A stretch of DNA of 64,000 nucleotides from Prorocentrum cordatum (Eukaryota; Sar; Dinophyceae; Prorocentrales; Prorocentraceae), in assembly GCA_963575745.1 (NCBI GenBank), contig CAUYUJ010016289.1, positions 191,406-255,405 of the forward strand, written 5' to 3'. A model generated the notes under the pieces. That model had not been told where the DNA came from and did not search any database. It saw nothing but the letters and a program-made list of their open reading frames with translations. This document shows, piece after piece, positions 50,331 through 60,317 of the stretch; positions within the stretch are counted from its first letter, which is position 1; each line of letters starts with the position of its first letter. The position numbers and the translations under genes are program-made.

Positions 50331-51290
50331 GACGACGACGACGATGACGACGACGGTCTGACAGCCCCCAGTGCGCATCCGGTCGCGCCTGCGAGTCGAG
50401 CTCGTGCCCGTGGCCAGGGAGCTCTGCGAACACTGTGGCCCCGCCGAGCCACCCCGCCAGGTGCTCTGCCGCCGCAAATGGCATCCGCGCGCGGACGGGG
50501 CGGGGGCGCGCCCCCCGCGCGCAGCGCGGCGGCCGCCTCGCCAGAAGCAAGGAAGGGGGGAGAAGGAGAAGGGGGAGGAGAGAGGGAAAGAGAGGGCAAA
50601 GAGAGAGGGCAAGGGGAGGGGGGAGGGGGGAGACGGGGAGGGGGGAGATCAGAGTGGAGGGGGGAGGAGGCGGGGGGATGGGGGATACGAAAAGGGAGGT
50701 GGGGGGGGAGATGGGGGATGGGAAGGGGAGGTGGGAGAGGGGAGGTGGAGGAAGGGGGGAGAGTGCACGGGGGTTCGGCTCGGCTCCCCACGAAAGTGCT
50801 GAGCAAGCGAACGGCAGCTGGGGGAGAGCGCCTTCCATTAACTTTTTGGTCGCAGCGGCACCGATCCACGCCGCGGTCGAAAGCAGCCAAGGGGCACTGC
50901 GGGGCCTAAGTAAGCACAACAAGAAGAGAAAGGCGTGGGTATGGGGGGGGGGAGGCCGCGGGCGGCCGACACGCTCAGAGCATGTAGCTTTTGCTCTTCG
51001 TTTGACGACTTGACGCGCGCGCGGGCCCCGGGCTTGTGCGGCGCGTCTGCTTGTGTGGCGAGTCGCCCACCCGCGACGACCGAAAAGTGCGCCAGAACGT
51101 AAGCCTGCAAACGCTTTCCATGAGACGGCCAGTCCAAGGGCACGGCCCAAGGGCGCGCAACGGGCCCTGGGCGCGGCCGCCGGCACCCGCCCAGACTGCA
51201 GAGCGGCGTCGGCCGCCACGCGCAGCAAGCGACGCGCCCAGCCGCCCGCACGAGTGGCCGGCGGGGCCCGCCGAAACCTAAGTTGCTGCT
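50331..51290. other. GC-rich sequence with a G-rich polypurine block, no gene
   Basis: From about 50540 to 50770 the plus strand is almost pure purine, with GGGGAGGGGGGAG-like runs able to form G-quadruplexes on that strand. The 434-codon minus frame across this region is Arg/Pro-rich and compositional. Confidence 0.55.
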
Positions 51291-51295
51291 GCTGC

Positions 51296-51938
51296 TGCTG
51301 ACGCCTCCTCGGCCTCCTCCTCCTCCTTTTCCTCGTCCTCCTCCTCCTTTTCCTCCTCCTCATCCTCCTCCTCCTTTTCCTCCTCCTCCTCCTCCTCCTC
51401 CTCCTCCTCCTCCTCCCGGGCGCCTCCTCCTCCGCCTCCTCCTCCGCGCCTCCCTCCTCCTCCGCCTCCTCTCCCGGCCTCCTCCTCCTCCTCCTCCTCT
51501 TCCGTCCTCGCTCCTCCTCCTCCTCCTCCTACCTCCTCCTTTTTCCTCTCCTCCCTCCTCCTCCCTCCTCCTCCTCCGCCTCCTCCTTCCTCCTCCTCCT
51601 CCTCTCCTCCTCCTCCTCCTCCGCCTCCGCCTCTTCCTCCTCCTCCTCCTCCTCCTCCTCCTCCTCCTCCTCCTCCTCCTCCTCCTCCTCCTCCCCTCCT
51701 CCTCCCCTCCTCCTCCTCCTCTCCTCCTCCTCCTCCTCTCCTCCTCCTCCTCCTTCCTCCTCCTCCTCCCCCTCCTCCCCTCCTCCTCCTCCTCCTCCTC
51801 CTCCCTCCTCCTCCTCCTCCTCCTGCCTCCTCCTCCTCTCCCTTTTCTCTGTCCTCCTCCTCTTCCTCCTCCGCCTCCTCCTCCCCCCCCTCCTCCTCAT
51901 CCTCCTCTTCTTCCTCCTCCTCTTCCCCCTCCTCCATT
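51296..51938. repeat. (CCT)n array, about 640 bp
   Basis: CTC/CCT triplets with C-run and TTTT interruptions. The opposite strand reads poly-Glu, Gly or Arg. Confidence 0.95.
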
Positions 51939-51939
51939 A

Positions 51940-52605
51940 CGTTTTAGTCAATCCTTTCGTTCCTTGTCCCCCTCGGCCTGGATATCCTCTTTCGTCTACT
52001 CCTGCATCCAAGTCCGTGACACACCATCCGACGTGTCCGTGGGCCAGGGCGAACGTTCCGCTGGAGACTGTACAACAAGCTACTACCCCGACGCTTGAAA
52101 TGTCCACCAGTTACATGGATGGAGAGCGTTAATTTTTCAAGCCGTGTCTATCGCTTTGGCGCAGCGCACGTTAATTTATAATCTTCCAACGTTCACTCGC
52201 ATCGGTACTCTTGCGAAACGTGGCTCTTGTCTTGGCTCCAGACACACTCTCCTTACAAGCCTCCAACAATTACAGATAAATGCTGGCACGTTTGCGAAAT
52301 TGGGCTGACGACTGAGACTTCCTCAAATGTCTGAAAGAACGTGCGACGTTGTGTAGCAGGCACACCGATGAAGAGCGATGCCTTTTCAAGGGCTCTCGCC
52401 TGAAACTTCGTCTGATGTTATGACTAGAAGCACCAGAAGAACATGGCGGGCTCACGGGCGCTGGTCTTTCCAACGGGGGGGCTAGCGCAATGAACAAGAA
52501 GACTTGCAGGGACAAGTGAAGGAGGGACTTGAAACGGGAGGGTGAATTTCACAGCATCGCTACTACACAGTAGGATTACCCTGGTCCTCCTCTTTCTTTT
52601 CTTCC
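51940..52605. other. Lower-GC unique sequence, no gene recognised
   Basis: Composition drops to about 50% GC. Only short frames are present. TTAATTT occurs twice near 52130 and 52170, within CGTTAATTT contexts. Confidence 0.45.
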
Positions 52606-52609
52606 GCCA

Positions 52610-52740
52610 ACTACAACAATCCCACCAGCTCTCTGGGCGCAGGTGGTTTGGGGCGTTTCTTCTTCCACCGTTTTCTTCCCCTTCGGGGAAGGGTTTATCA
52701 CTGTTCCCTATTAGTATACACCCCCTCCCCCAGGCGACTG
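52610..52740. repeat. Dispersed repeat, copy 2 (partner at 12400-12520)
   Basis: Ordered matches to 12400-12520: CCCACCAG, GCAGGTGGTTTGGGGCG, CTTCTTCCACC, CCTTCGGGGAAGGG and CCCCCTCCCCC. Confidence 0.55.
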
Positions 52741-53079
52741 GGAGCCAACCCGGGACAATGAAGGCCCCCCCCACCATTCCTTGTAAAAAATACTTCGACG
52801 GAAAGACCCCACATGGGAATCCCCTGGGCGAGTCTGGACAAAGCCCTCACCGTCGTCCTCGTGGTTGGTGAGGCGTCCTGGCTGTCTCTTCTGCGCATAT
52901 TTCTTCTCGCCCTGGCGCGGGCCCCTCCCCCGCCCCCCACGTTGCCCCCGACCTCGCCCCCCTGTTTTTTGTTCGCGCCCCGCCACCTCCTCGCTTTTCC
53001 ATTGCATGAGCGCGCACGTCGGTTTCCCTCGGCGCCGTCGCCGCCTCGGCCAGCACAGGCGCGCTCTCTAATGGCCACG

Positions 53080-53180
53080 TCGCGCAGCCGCTGGGACAAC
53101 CCCGCGGGCCAGGCTGTCGGGGCAACCCCGCAGGCCGCTCGGGCGCAAGACCAAGCCGCTGGGACAACCCCGCGGGCTTC
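53080..53180. repeat. Two-copy 68-bp repeat downstream of the PIF1-like gene
   Basis: GCCGCTGGGACAACCCCGCG occurs at 53087 and 53155. A partly matching GGGGCAACCCCGCAGGC lies between. It follows the stop codon of the minus-strand helicase fragment. Confidence 0.7.
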
Positions 53181-53199
53181 GAGCGGGGCGCAGCCGCGC

Positions 53200-54460
53200 T
53201 CAGGCGGGCAGCACGAAGCCCAGCTCTGCCGCGAGCTGCCTCGCCTCCGCCCTGGACAAAACCGCTCTCTCGTCGAACTCCAGGAGCGCCTTCCGCGGGG
53301 ACGCCGGCGGCCCTCGCTCCAGGAACTCCCGCGGCGGCGGCCGCAGGATCAGCACGTCGCGCACGCGCGTGGCGCGGGAGAGCATGACGTCCGACCACCA
53401 CTGCTCGTCCGACATGCCCGCGCGGCCAGCGCCCTCGTCTCTCGCGCAGTCGACGGTGACGCCCCTGCGCAGCGTCTGGCCCTGCGACAGCGTGGAGGCC
53501 AGGCAGGACGCGCGCGCCATGGCGAAACCCGAGCGGCGCGCGCCGTGCGCCCCCGAGCTCTGCCATGTGAACTCCCGTTCGCTGGGCCTGAACATCAGCA
53601 AGTTCCGCGCCCGCGCCTGGGCCTGGCCGCCGTCGTCGGCGCCTTCGGCGCCCTGTCGCAGCACCTCGGCGACCTCCTGGTAGATCGGAGACTCCGTGAA
53701 GCCGTGCACCTGCAGCCAGATTCCCTGCGGTAGGAAGCGGGGGCGAAAGAGCTGGCCTGCCGAGCACTCCTAGTGCCGCTGCTCGTCCTCGCGGTGGAAC
53801 CCGAAAGACACGACGGTGGCCCGCTGCTCCTGTTCGAGCCCCAACTTCTTCTTCAGCTCTTTCTGCGCTGCCGTGAACCGCGCCTCCATGCCGACGTGGG
53901 CCGGCAAGACGCCGTGGATGTCCCTCGTCTTGCGCGTGTTCGGGACGTTCAGGAGGCGCCGACCCGCGTCGGGATCACCCCGAATCGCGCCGCACTCGTC
54001 AACGGCCTGCAGGAAAACGAGGGGTACGCCCAGACGCCGAGCGTCGCGACGAGCACGCGTGTTCATCCACCTCGCAAGCGTTTCCCAATAGATGCCCATG
54101 CCGAAGCCGAGCCGAAAGTTCTCGTGCTGGCGCCGAGGGTCCAGGACGCCGCGGTTGTCCGTGGCCAACGTCTTCTCCCAGGCGGACCAGACCTCCGGTG
54201 GGAAGGGCTTGCCCTCGCGCGTGCAGCCCAAGAGCGTGATCAGCGGGTCCCCAGGCTCGAAGCGCTTCGTGCCCTTCAGCTCGAAGACGCAGGGGATCTG
54301 AAAGATGACCTTGATGGCGTGCTGGAGCTCCACCGTCGGCGGGTCCGCGTACCTGTACGACTCGTCGTCGTCCAGGCGCTCGCTCACGTCCGTCAGGAGG
54401 CCAATGTTGCCGGGTGGGCTTCAGCTGCAAGAAATCGCCGAAATGGAACATGATGGGCAC
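53200..54460 (-). pseudogene. PIF1-like DNA helicase, C-terminal part, broken
   Basis: Starts at 54460 with FHFGDFLQLKPT, the PIF1 motif III block (G-D-F-x-Q-L-x-P). One frameshift near 54415 leads to the main frame (54387): VELQHAIKVIFQ, CVFELKGTKRFEPGDPLITL, LGFGMGIYWETLARWMNTRA, and DIHGVLPAHVGMEARFTAAQ. A TAG at 53770-53772 interrupts; the same frame then continues ECSAGQLFRPRFLPQGIWLQ, ASCLASTLSQGQTLRRGVTV (motif V region) and WWSDVMLSRATRVRDVLILR (motif VI) to a TGA at 53200. PIF1 helicases unwind DNA 5' to 3'. Walker A and B are missing: repeats replace the upstream part. Confidence 0.75.
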
Positions 54461-54468
54461 GCGCCAGA

Positions 54469-54690
54469 AGTGGCCGACAGTTGGCTCCAGAGATTCAGAA
54501 TGTGGCCCGGGAGTGGTGTTCTGGGAACACGAAGAACACGAAGTGGCCTACAGTTGGTTCCGGGCATTCGAAATGTGGCCCGGGAGTGGTGTTCTGGGAG
54601 CACGAAGAACACGAAGTGGCCTATAGTTGGCTCCGGGCGTTCAAAATGTGGCCTGGGAGTGGCGTTTTCGCATCGCGAGAGCCCAAAAGT
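54469..54690. repeat. 73-bp tandem repeat, three copies
   Basis: The unit begins TTGG(C/T)TCC(A/G)G at 54481, 54554 and 54627 and includes AATGTGGCCCGGGAGTGG, GTTCTGGGA and CACGAAGAACACGAAGTGGC. It directly replaces the 5' part of the PIF1-like gene. Confidence 0.9.
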
Positions 54691-54945
54691 GGAGACAGTT
54701 ACAGGAATTGGATGACCCGCTCGGATTAGTAACGTGATCCGCGGGCCTCACAGGGAGGGGGTTCCCGCTTGAGACTTCCTCGAAATTCACTCACCGACGA
54801 GCCAGGGAATGGCGTTCTGGCAGCGCGAAAGCCCAAAAATGGTGACAGTTACAAGAATTGGATGACCCGCTTGGATTATTAACATGATCCGCGGGCCCCA
54901 TGGGGAGGGGGTTCCCGCTTGAGATGTCCTCGCAATGCACGCACA
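54661..54945. repeat. 150-bp direct duplication
   Basis: GGCGTT, GAGCCCAAAAGTGG, AATTGGATGACCCGCTCGGA, TGATCCGCGGGCC and GAGGGGGTTCCCGCTTGAGA occur first from 54661, then about 150 bp on with few changes. The last 73-bp unit flows into the first copy. Confidence 0.85.
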
Positions 54946-54959
54946 AACGAGGCCCAAGG

Positions 54960-55160
54960 CGAGTGAGTGAGTGAGTGACTGACGGACTGATTGACTGGCG
55001 ATGACGATGATCATCACACTCTCTCACGCGCACACTCATCATCATCATATGGAGTTCATGAGCGTGTGAGTGAGTGCGTGCTGATGAGTCAGTGAGTGAG
55101 TGAGTGAGTGAGTGACTGACTGAGTGAGTGAGTGAGTGAGCTAGTGAGTGAATGAGTGAG
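54960..55160. repeat. (GAGT)n tetranucleotide array, interrupted
   Basis: GAGTGAGTGAGT runs at 54960-54985 and 55085-55160 with GACT variants, separated by GAT/CAT-rich and CACACTC-rich sequence. Confidence 0.9.
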
Positions 55161-55850
55161 CGCACGAAGACAGAAGAGGAGAGGGGGTCTGGTGAGGAGG
55201 TTCCTGCGCGGGGTGTCCAAAGAAAACAAGAACCCCACTTTGGATGTTGGGAAGAATACAAAACACATTCTGCTTCCACATTCAAAACATGCGCAGTGAA
55301 CCCGATGCGGTTTTCCCCTGTGTATGGGGTTGAAGTACAAGAGTACAGAACCCCTGATCCGTTGGTAGAGAGATGGAGGGATAGATGGATATCTTTCCCT
55401 CCCAAGCGATCAAGGTACGATCGCTCCAACTCAGTACCTGAGCCCAAACGGCCAGGTGCGGGAGAGGTAAGGATAAGGAGTATATATGAGGGTATTACAA
55501 GGGTTCCACACACACACCCCGCCCCGAATCCCGCCCGCGAAGGCAGGACTCGGGATCAGGAGGATGGAATCCGTAACCTCAGAACTCCTTTACCTTAAGT
55601 CTGAAAAGGCAGCTGGGCTAAAAGTCAGCGAAGCCACAGCTGCAAAGTGAGGTAAGAAGAGATACCTTGGGTCTCTTTTTTCTTCTCCAGGCGGTCTTTG
55701 CCGCCCCCTCGGTGCGCCCCCCAAAACGCTTCGGCACTCGAGGGAGGAGAAGAATGAGACAATGGTAGGCGGAGAAAGAAGATCTGAGCACCAAGGCAAC
55801 GTAAACCGCCTCGCAAGATTTGCGAGGCAGGTGTTGCCACCAGCTATCAG
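55161..55850. other. Unassigned sequence, no confident gene
   Basis: A plus frame at 55152-55598 (148 codons) has fair composition (RFSPVYGVEVQEYRTPDPL, VERWRDRWISFPPKRSRYD) but starts inside the GAGT repeat, has no motif, and an opposing minus frame is equally open. I list it only as a weak candidate. TATATATGAG lies at about 55480. Confidence 0.3.
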
Positions 55851-55869
55851 ATTATTCTCGACGCAATAT

Positions 55870-56080
55870 TGTTAAATTGTTAAAATATGCATGCTAAGAT
55901 CGCATTGACGAACACAATCTTGAAATCAAACACAAGTCTGTCTAAAAGCAAATGTATGCCAAGATCGCGTTGACGAACACGATCCTGAAAGAAATGCAAG
56001 TCTGTGTTAAAGCAAGTACCTGGCCAGGAGAAAATGTCGTGTTGATGAACACGAAAATGATGTATAAAATCTGTTTGGCG
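55870..56080. repeat. About 70-bp tandem repeat, AT-rich, downstream of the right-hand locus
   Basis: ATGC(T/C)AAGATCGC, TTGACGAACACAATC or TTGACGAACACGATC, then GCAAGTCTGT-like blocks start near 55888 and 55958, with a third diverged unit (GTCGTGTTGATGAACACGA) near 56030. Its position suggests the 3' untranslated region of the minus-strand genes to the right. Confidence 0.75.
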
Positions 56081-56261
56081 ACTCCCGTTGGCGTTGCTCC
56101 TTAGGAGGCTGCCTCGGTGATCGCAAAAGATATCTATATGTGTGTATGGCCACTTGTGTAAAAAATTGAAGTGGCTTAAAAGAATGTATTAGCCACCGCT
56201 CAAGGCGAACTTTGATGAACGGAAGTTCTGCTCTTGAGCAGTGGGCCTTGCGGCCGACTCA

Positions 56262-57608
56262 CTACGCGTCGCCGTCCTTGTAGAACCTGCGGTCCCACAC
56301 CCTCTGGCCGTTGTACGTCACGTAGCTTGTCGTAAACGTTTCCCAAGTTGTCCTCGGGATCCAGTTGCGGAACCAATCGTTGTACGTGATTTCCTGGATG
56401 TACACATACTCGTCGTTGTTGATCGCAATGTAGATCCAACATTTGATGTAGTAACTCCAGTATCGAAGACCCCAATCGCTGTCCTCGAGATTGTGGCGCC
56501 AGTAAGCAGCGTAATCAGATGTACGTGCTCTCTTGGCGCGCGGCATCGCGGGCATGTAGTCCTCTGCGCCTGAGGCGCGGGATGCAGCGGCGTCGCCAGG
56601 AGCAGGGCGCGGCGGCGGCCGCGGCGGCGGCCGCGGCTCCATGGCGTCATCGGACTGTTGGGAGTGTGTATCTGGATCGGTTCTCATCCCTGTACTACCC
56701 CCCCTCTGGTCAGTGTGTGACGGATCAAGGGAGCCTATCAGCTCGTTGGCAATCGCGGCAAGCTTGCGCTGGGCGAACTGTTCACGGGTTCCGTCCCCTC
56801 GAGGGAGAGAAACCGTAATCAGTCCGCGCGCCTGCCGCGTCTGCCTGTCAATGCGCCCCTCGTTCAGCCACCACTTTCTCCGACCAGCCTGTCCTGTCCT
56901 AATACTGACGTCAAGGATGTCCCACGCGTCGCGCATGTCCTCGACTCTCCAGGGCTTCTTGCCGACATTCACGCGGGCTCCTGTCATCTGGTGATGGAAT
57001 CTGAGGTCGTTGAGAAAGCGTTGAATGAGATTGGCGTATGGGTAGTACAGAGGTCGGTCGTCCTCGGATTCGCCCATTAATCTGCATTCGTGTGCAGGCG
57101 GGCTGCCGGCTTCGACCCACTTCTGATACCTCTTCTTGGACGTATTGGCCAATCTCCGCAACTGATCTTTCTCTGTGCCTATGGGGGATCGCGCACCCGT
57201 CATAATGACATGTGCGCCATCCTTCTTGTATCTCGCGACCTGGTCCTCGGACAACGTCGTCTTGATCCAGTTCGTCAACTTCTGGAGGTACGCGAGGTCA
57301 CTCTGTGTGGCGGTGCTCTTACCTGCGGCGCCTACGGCCACAGTGTATTGCCAACATATATCACAGAGTGCGCCGTCACCTGTGACGATACCGAGGGACA
57401 GATCTCGACCGCAATTGTTACAGAGCGGTATGGGATGCAAGATCGTCTCGGGGGCCCCTGCAGAAGTCAGGTGATCGCGGGATCCCCAGCGGGTGTCCTG
57501 ACCGCGAGCGAGGCTCTGACCGATCTGATTGATCGCCTCACGATTGATCTCGGTGTTTGGTCTGGAAGCGATCGATCTGCTTAAACCCTCGATCTCGATC
57601 CGAGACAA
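56262..57608 (-). CDS. Right-hand locus, third ORF: zinc-finger protein, unknown function
   Basis: 448 codons read from 57608, in the same frame as the two ORFs before it. Residues 62-86 carry LCNNCGRDLSLG and ALCDICWQ, a CxxC...CxxC zinc ribbon. Then comes a charged helical region (AYLQKLTNWIKTTLSEDQVA, LYYPYANLIQRFLNDLRFHH), a Pro/Arg linker (residues 325-345) and an aromatic-rich end (LRYWSYYIKCWIYIAINNDE, WDRRFYKDGDA). The upstream stop is TAG at 57633-57635 and the frame is open from there (YKGLPGERLSRIEIEG). The first codon at 57608 is TTG; no ATG lies near. It may therefore be the C-terminal part of a longer chain. Family unknown. Confidence 0.65.
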   Translation of the reverse strand: MSRIEIEGLSRSIASRPNTEINREAINQIGQSLARGQDTRWGSRDHLTSAGAPETILHPIPLCNNCGRDLSLGIVTGDGALCDICWQYTVAVGAAGKSTATQSDLAYLQKLTNWIKTTLSEDQVARYKKDGAHVIMTGARSPIGTEKDQLRRLANTSKKRYQKWVEAGSPPAHECRLMGESEDDRPLYYPYANLIQRFLNDLRFHHQMTGARVNVGKKPWRVEDMRDAWDILDVSIRTGQAGRRKWWLNEGRIDRQTRQARGLITVSLPRGDGTREQFAQRKLAAIANELIGSLDPSHTDQRGGSTGMRTDPDTHSQQSDDAMEPRPPPRPPPRPAPGDAAASRASGAEDYMPAMPRAKRARTSDYAAYWRHNLEDSDWGLRYWSYYIKCWIYIAINNDEYVYIQEITYNDWFRNWIPRTTWETFTTSYVTYNGQRVWDRRFYKDGDA

Positions 57609-57632
57609 CCTTTCCCCCGGCAGTCCTTTGTA

Positions 57633-59195
57633 CTATATCTTGACGTTGTCGGTATCCTCAGTACCGCCATGGCATACGTTCTCCTCACGAAGACGGCGAG
57701 CCTGCTTCTGCAAGGTAGCCTCGTTGTCGCCCTCCTCGCGCTTGAGTCCCGTCTGTTCAGCTATGATGCGTACCATAGTCTCCTGATCGGGAGCTGCAGA
57801 CGCAACACTGCCTGGGTCCTGGGGAATATCCTGCTCAGCGCCCTCTTCTCGAGGCGCAGCAGGTGTTTCCACCAGCTCTTCCCACGCAGGAAACTCTGGA
57901 TCACCGTATGTCGCAGTACAATTTTTGTATAGGTCACGCAATGCCTGAAGTGCATGGTGGTTGTCATGGATGACTTCCTTGGCGAAATCTGGTATCTCCA
58001 CAATACTATCTTTCAAGATGTTCTGGTATACTTTGGAAATCCATTGAAAGATGCCAGTGGTCGACTCCTCGATAGTCTCCGGGTCGAGGTAGTGTACCAA
58101 CTTTTTGAAGAAGTGATCTGCACCACAATTGGGTAAGTCATGTGCCCACTTGTGGGTATGATTGTAGTTCAAATGATATGACTCCGCGTTCCATGCTTTC
58201 GATCCAAATCGAATTTCAAATTGTAAATGTGACTGAATTTTGTCCATTACGATTCTGGCTGCGCCACTGTGTATCTCAATGATCTGCCTCATCTTGATCA
58301 TAGGCGAATCCACCAATAGCGCCGATGTCCAACAATACACGCGGCAATCATCAGACTGTCTAATCCATCTTGAATCCTCGTCGGGGTCGTAGTCTGGATG
58401 ATCAAGGAAATTCGATGGCGGATCAATGATGTTATCGAGGATGCTTGCCTCGATCTGCTCTTCTGCTTGGATGTCTGCCGAGAGGTCTGCCCTCATATTG
58501 TCGTTCGCAGCTTTCTCATCTGCAGTAAGAACGATATTTGATATGTCCACGATTACGGTGATCAGTGGATCATGCGATAATGCTGTACCCTGTCGAGGAA
58601 TGTCGCCCGTCTGAGCGTTGTCCTCGGCAGGTGTGGCCACCAGCTCGTCTGGATCAGGTGTCCGTGGAGCGGGCCTTCTTGGTGGTGCACGCGGAATACG
58701 TGGTCTATGGATGCTAGGCATTCCAAGGTATGGTAAGCTGCCGCTAACCTTGTGCTGCAGTATGTCCTCGCTGCAAGATGTCGGGCCTTTCAGGGCAGTC
58801 TCCATCCATGTTGGATCGATGGCGTGCTCTTCGATACGAATCGGCAATGCAAATACAACGCCCTTGAGGGGCATGCTTTTGTCATTATACCAGATATTTA
58901 CCCATCGTAAACCGTAGTTGAGAATAGGTACTTGTACCGCAAAGAACTTGTCGAAGATGCCGAAATGGACGATTGGACCATATATGTGTCCCTTGGACAA
59001 GGCAATCTTGGTATTGTGATTGCCTTTGGGCCAATGGTTGTCGTAGTGGAAGCATTTGGTAGAGCCCCAATTCTCAATGACAATGAAGTCGCCCATTCGA
59101 ACATCGTTAAATGCAGGACGACGATCCCAATCTTTTTGCATGATATTTGCTGTGATTGGTCGAAGAGCTTCACGACAATGTGATAATGCAACCAA
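57633..59195 (-). CDS. Right-hand locus, second ORF: unknown function
   Basis: 520 codons in the same frame as the neighbouring ORFs. Residues 1-160 look globular and aromatic-rich (MGDFIVIENWGSTKCFHYDN, IYGPIVHFGIFDKFFAVQVP, LRWVNIWYNDKSMPLKGVVF). A Pro/Arg linker follows (residues 165-185), then ITVIVDISNIVLTADEKAAN and a second globular part (CRVYCWTSALLVDSPMIKMR, FFKKLVHYLDPETIEESTTG). The acidic C-terminus ends before a TAG. The first codon at 59195 is TTG and the first ATG is about 18 codons in, so start by readthrough or reinitiation is possible. Not a family I know. Confidence 0.65.
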   Translation of the reverse strand: MVALSHCREALRPITANIMQKDWDRRPAFNDVRMGDFIVIENWGSTKCFHYDNHWPKGNHNTKIALSKGHIYGPIVHFGIFDKFFAVQVPILNYGLRWVNIWYNDKSMPLKGVVFALPIRIEEHAIDPTWMETALKGPTSCSEDILQHKVSGSLPYLGMPSIHRPRIPRAPPRRPAPRTPDPDELVATPAEDNAQTGDIPRQGTALSHDPLITVIVDISNIVLTADEKAANDNMRADLSADIQAEEQIEASILDNIIDPPSNFLDHPDYDPDEDSRWIRQSDDCRVYCWTSALLVDSPMIKMRQIIEIHSGAARIVMDKIQSHLQFEIRFGSKAWNAESYHLNYNHTHKWAHDLPNCGADHFFKKLVHYLDPETIEESTTGIFQWISKVYQNILKDSIVEIPDFAKEVIHDNHHALQALRDLYKNCTATYGDPEFPAWEELVETPAAPREEGAEQDIPQDPGSVASAAPDQETMVRIIAEQTGLKREEGDNEATLQKQARRLREENVCHGGTEDTDNVKI

Positions 59196-59198
59196 CCA

Positions 59199-60317
59199 TT
59201 ATTCATCATCTGCTTTGTGATTGGTCTCCTGGATCATAGCACGTACTATTTGCTCGTCCAAGGCGTCCTCTGCGGATGTACGGCCAGCAGGGGTTTCCCC
59301 CGGCCTGGCCGAGGGTGCTGATGCTGGCGCCATCCTTGGAGGCTCCATGTCTTGGTCGGGATCGATAGGTGCCAATCCAGGTGGGTCGTCAATAAGTTCT
59401 CCAGGAAGGCAGGCACAAATCTCGTACTTGCTCAATGGCTCTCTGGCTGCCAATGGCGGGTAGTCCCATGGGTCGCCGTCTGGCCACAGCTGTTGGCCAT
59501 GCATGTGGTGTGGTTTGAGGCGGCGAATTGCAATAATTGCCGCAGCGGGTACCACGTCCTCAGTCATGATAGCGCCCTGAGCACCCAACCAAAATCTGCA
59601 ACCTGCTTTTGTGGCGATCTCCATGTTGATCACCAGCTCGACTTCGTTCTTGTAGCTGTTGAACTTGTACGATTCCACTGAAGTATGTGGGTTCTTTTGA
59701 ATATTGTTCAAATATGTGCTAGAACTGAAGAATGCCTCGGATCGCTGCGATGGTTTGTAAGTTCTGTCTCTCTGAGAATGTGGTTCAACATATCCAGGAA
59801 TGATCCCTGTCTTCAATATGTTCTTCCAGGCACGGGATGCTGTGCCATGATGGAGATACTTAACATCTGTCCACTGTAGGCTCTCCCATCCCATATTCCA
59901 TGGCTTGGAAGATGGGTTGACACAACTGTGACCACCAACGCACCGAATAGCAATGACGCTGTTCCAGTCAAAAGTACTGGGGTCACCTCCTTCAGGGATC
60001 GGCTTGGCATATATCTCGATTCTGTTTTTTCTGCGGGTCAATATGCTTCTGGAACGCACGAATAATGAATATCGGATAGTAGTCGTTCCAATCGGTGTAT
60101 CCATCATTTTCACCGTCTTTCTTGAAATGTGCCACTGCCGCTTCCATGGATGGTCCATTGTGTCTTTCTTTGCGATCTCGGAATTTCCATTGAACCATTT
60201 CTTGAAATGATTTCCAATTATTTGGAATCTTCCAATCATTCTTTGTTGTTTTGTCCCAGATATTAATACGTCTGTCATGAAATTGGTTGATCCAAAACTT
60301 TTTGTAGTGAATCTCAT
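59199..60317 (-). CDS. Right-hand locus: Tpt1/KptA-like RNA 2'-phosphotransferase domain
   Basis: Coding from about 60020 (residue 99); residues before that are a shadow of the ORF to the right. Residues 122-266 match the Tpt1/KptA fold in order: AIRCVGGHSCVN (the R-x3-G-H-S type block), YLHHGTASRAWKNILKTGII (the L-Y-H-G-T block), EAFFSSSTYLNN, VELVINMEIATKAGCRFWLG and GAIMTEDVVPAAAI. The family removes a 2'-phosphate from RNA using NAD+, in tRNA splicing and possibly other repair. An acidic Pro-rich tail follows to a TAA at 59199-59201. The domain is embedded in a much longer chain, unlike stand-alone Tpt1 of about 200 residues. Confidence 0.7.
   Translation of the reverse strand: MRFTTKSFGSTNFMTDVLISGTKQQRMIGRFQIIGNHFKKWFNGNSEIAKKDTMDHPWKRQWHISRKTVKMMDTPIGTTTIRYSLFVRSRSILTRRKNRIEIYAKPIPEGGDPSTFDWNSVIAIRCVGGHSCVNPSSKPWNMGWESLQWTDVKYLHHGTASRAWKNILKTGIIPGYVEPHSQRDRTYKPSQRSEAFFSSSTYLNNIQKNPHTSVESYKFNSYKNEVELVINMEIATKAGCRFWLGAQGAIMTEDVVPAAAIIAIRRLKPHHMHGQQLWPDGDPWDYPPLAAREPLSKYEICACLPGELIDDPPGLAPIDPDQDMEPPRMAPASAPSARPGETPAGRTSAEDALDEQIVRAMIQETNHKADDE

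Noticed and set aside
50059-51363. 434-codon minus-strand ORF
   Set aside because: Arg/Pro/Ser-rich frame across GC- and purine-rich repeats. The opposite strand is equally open and no motif is present.
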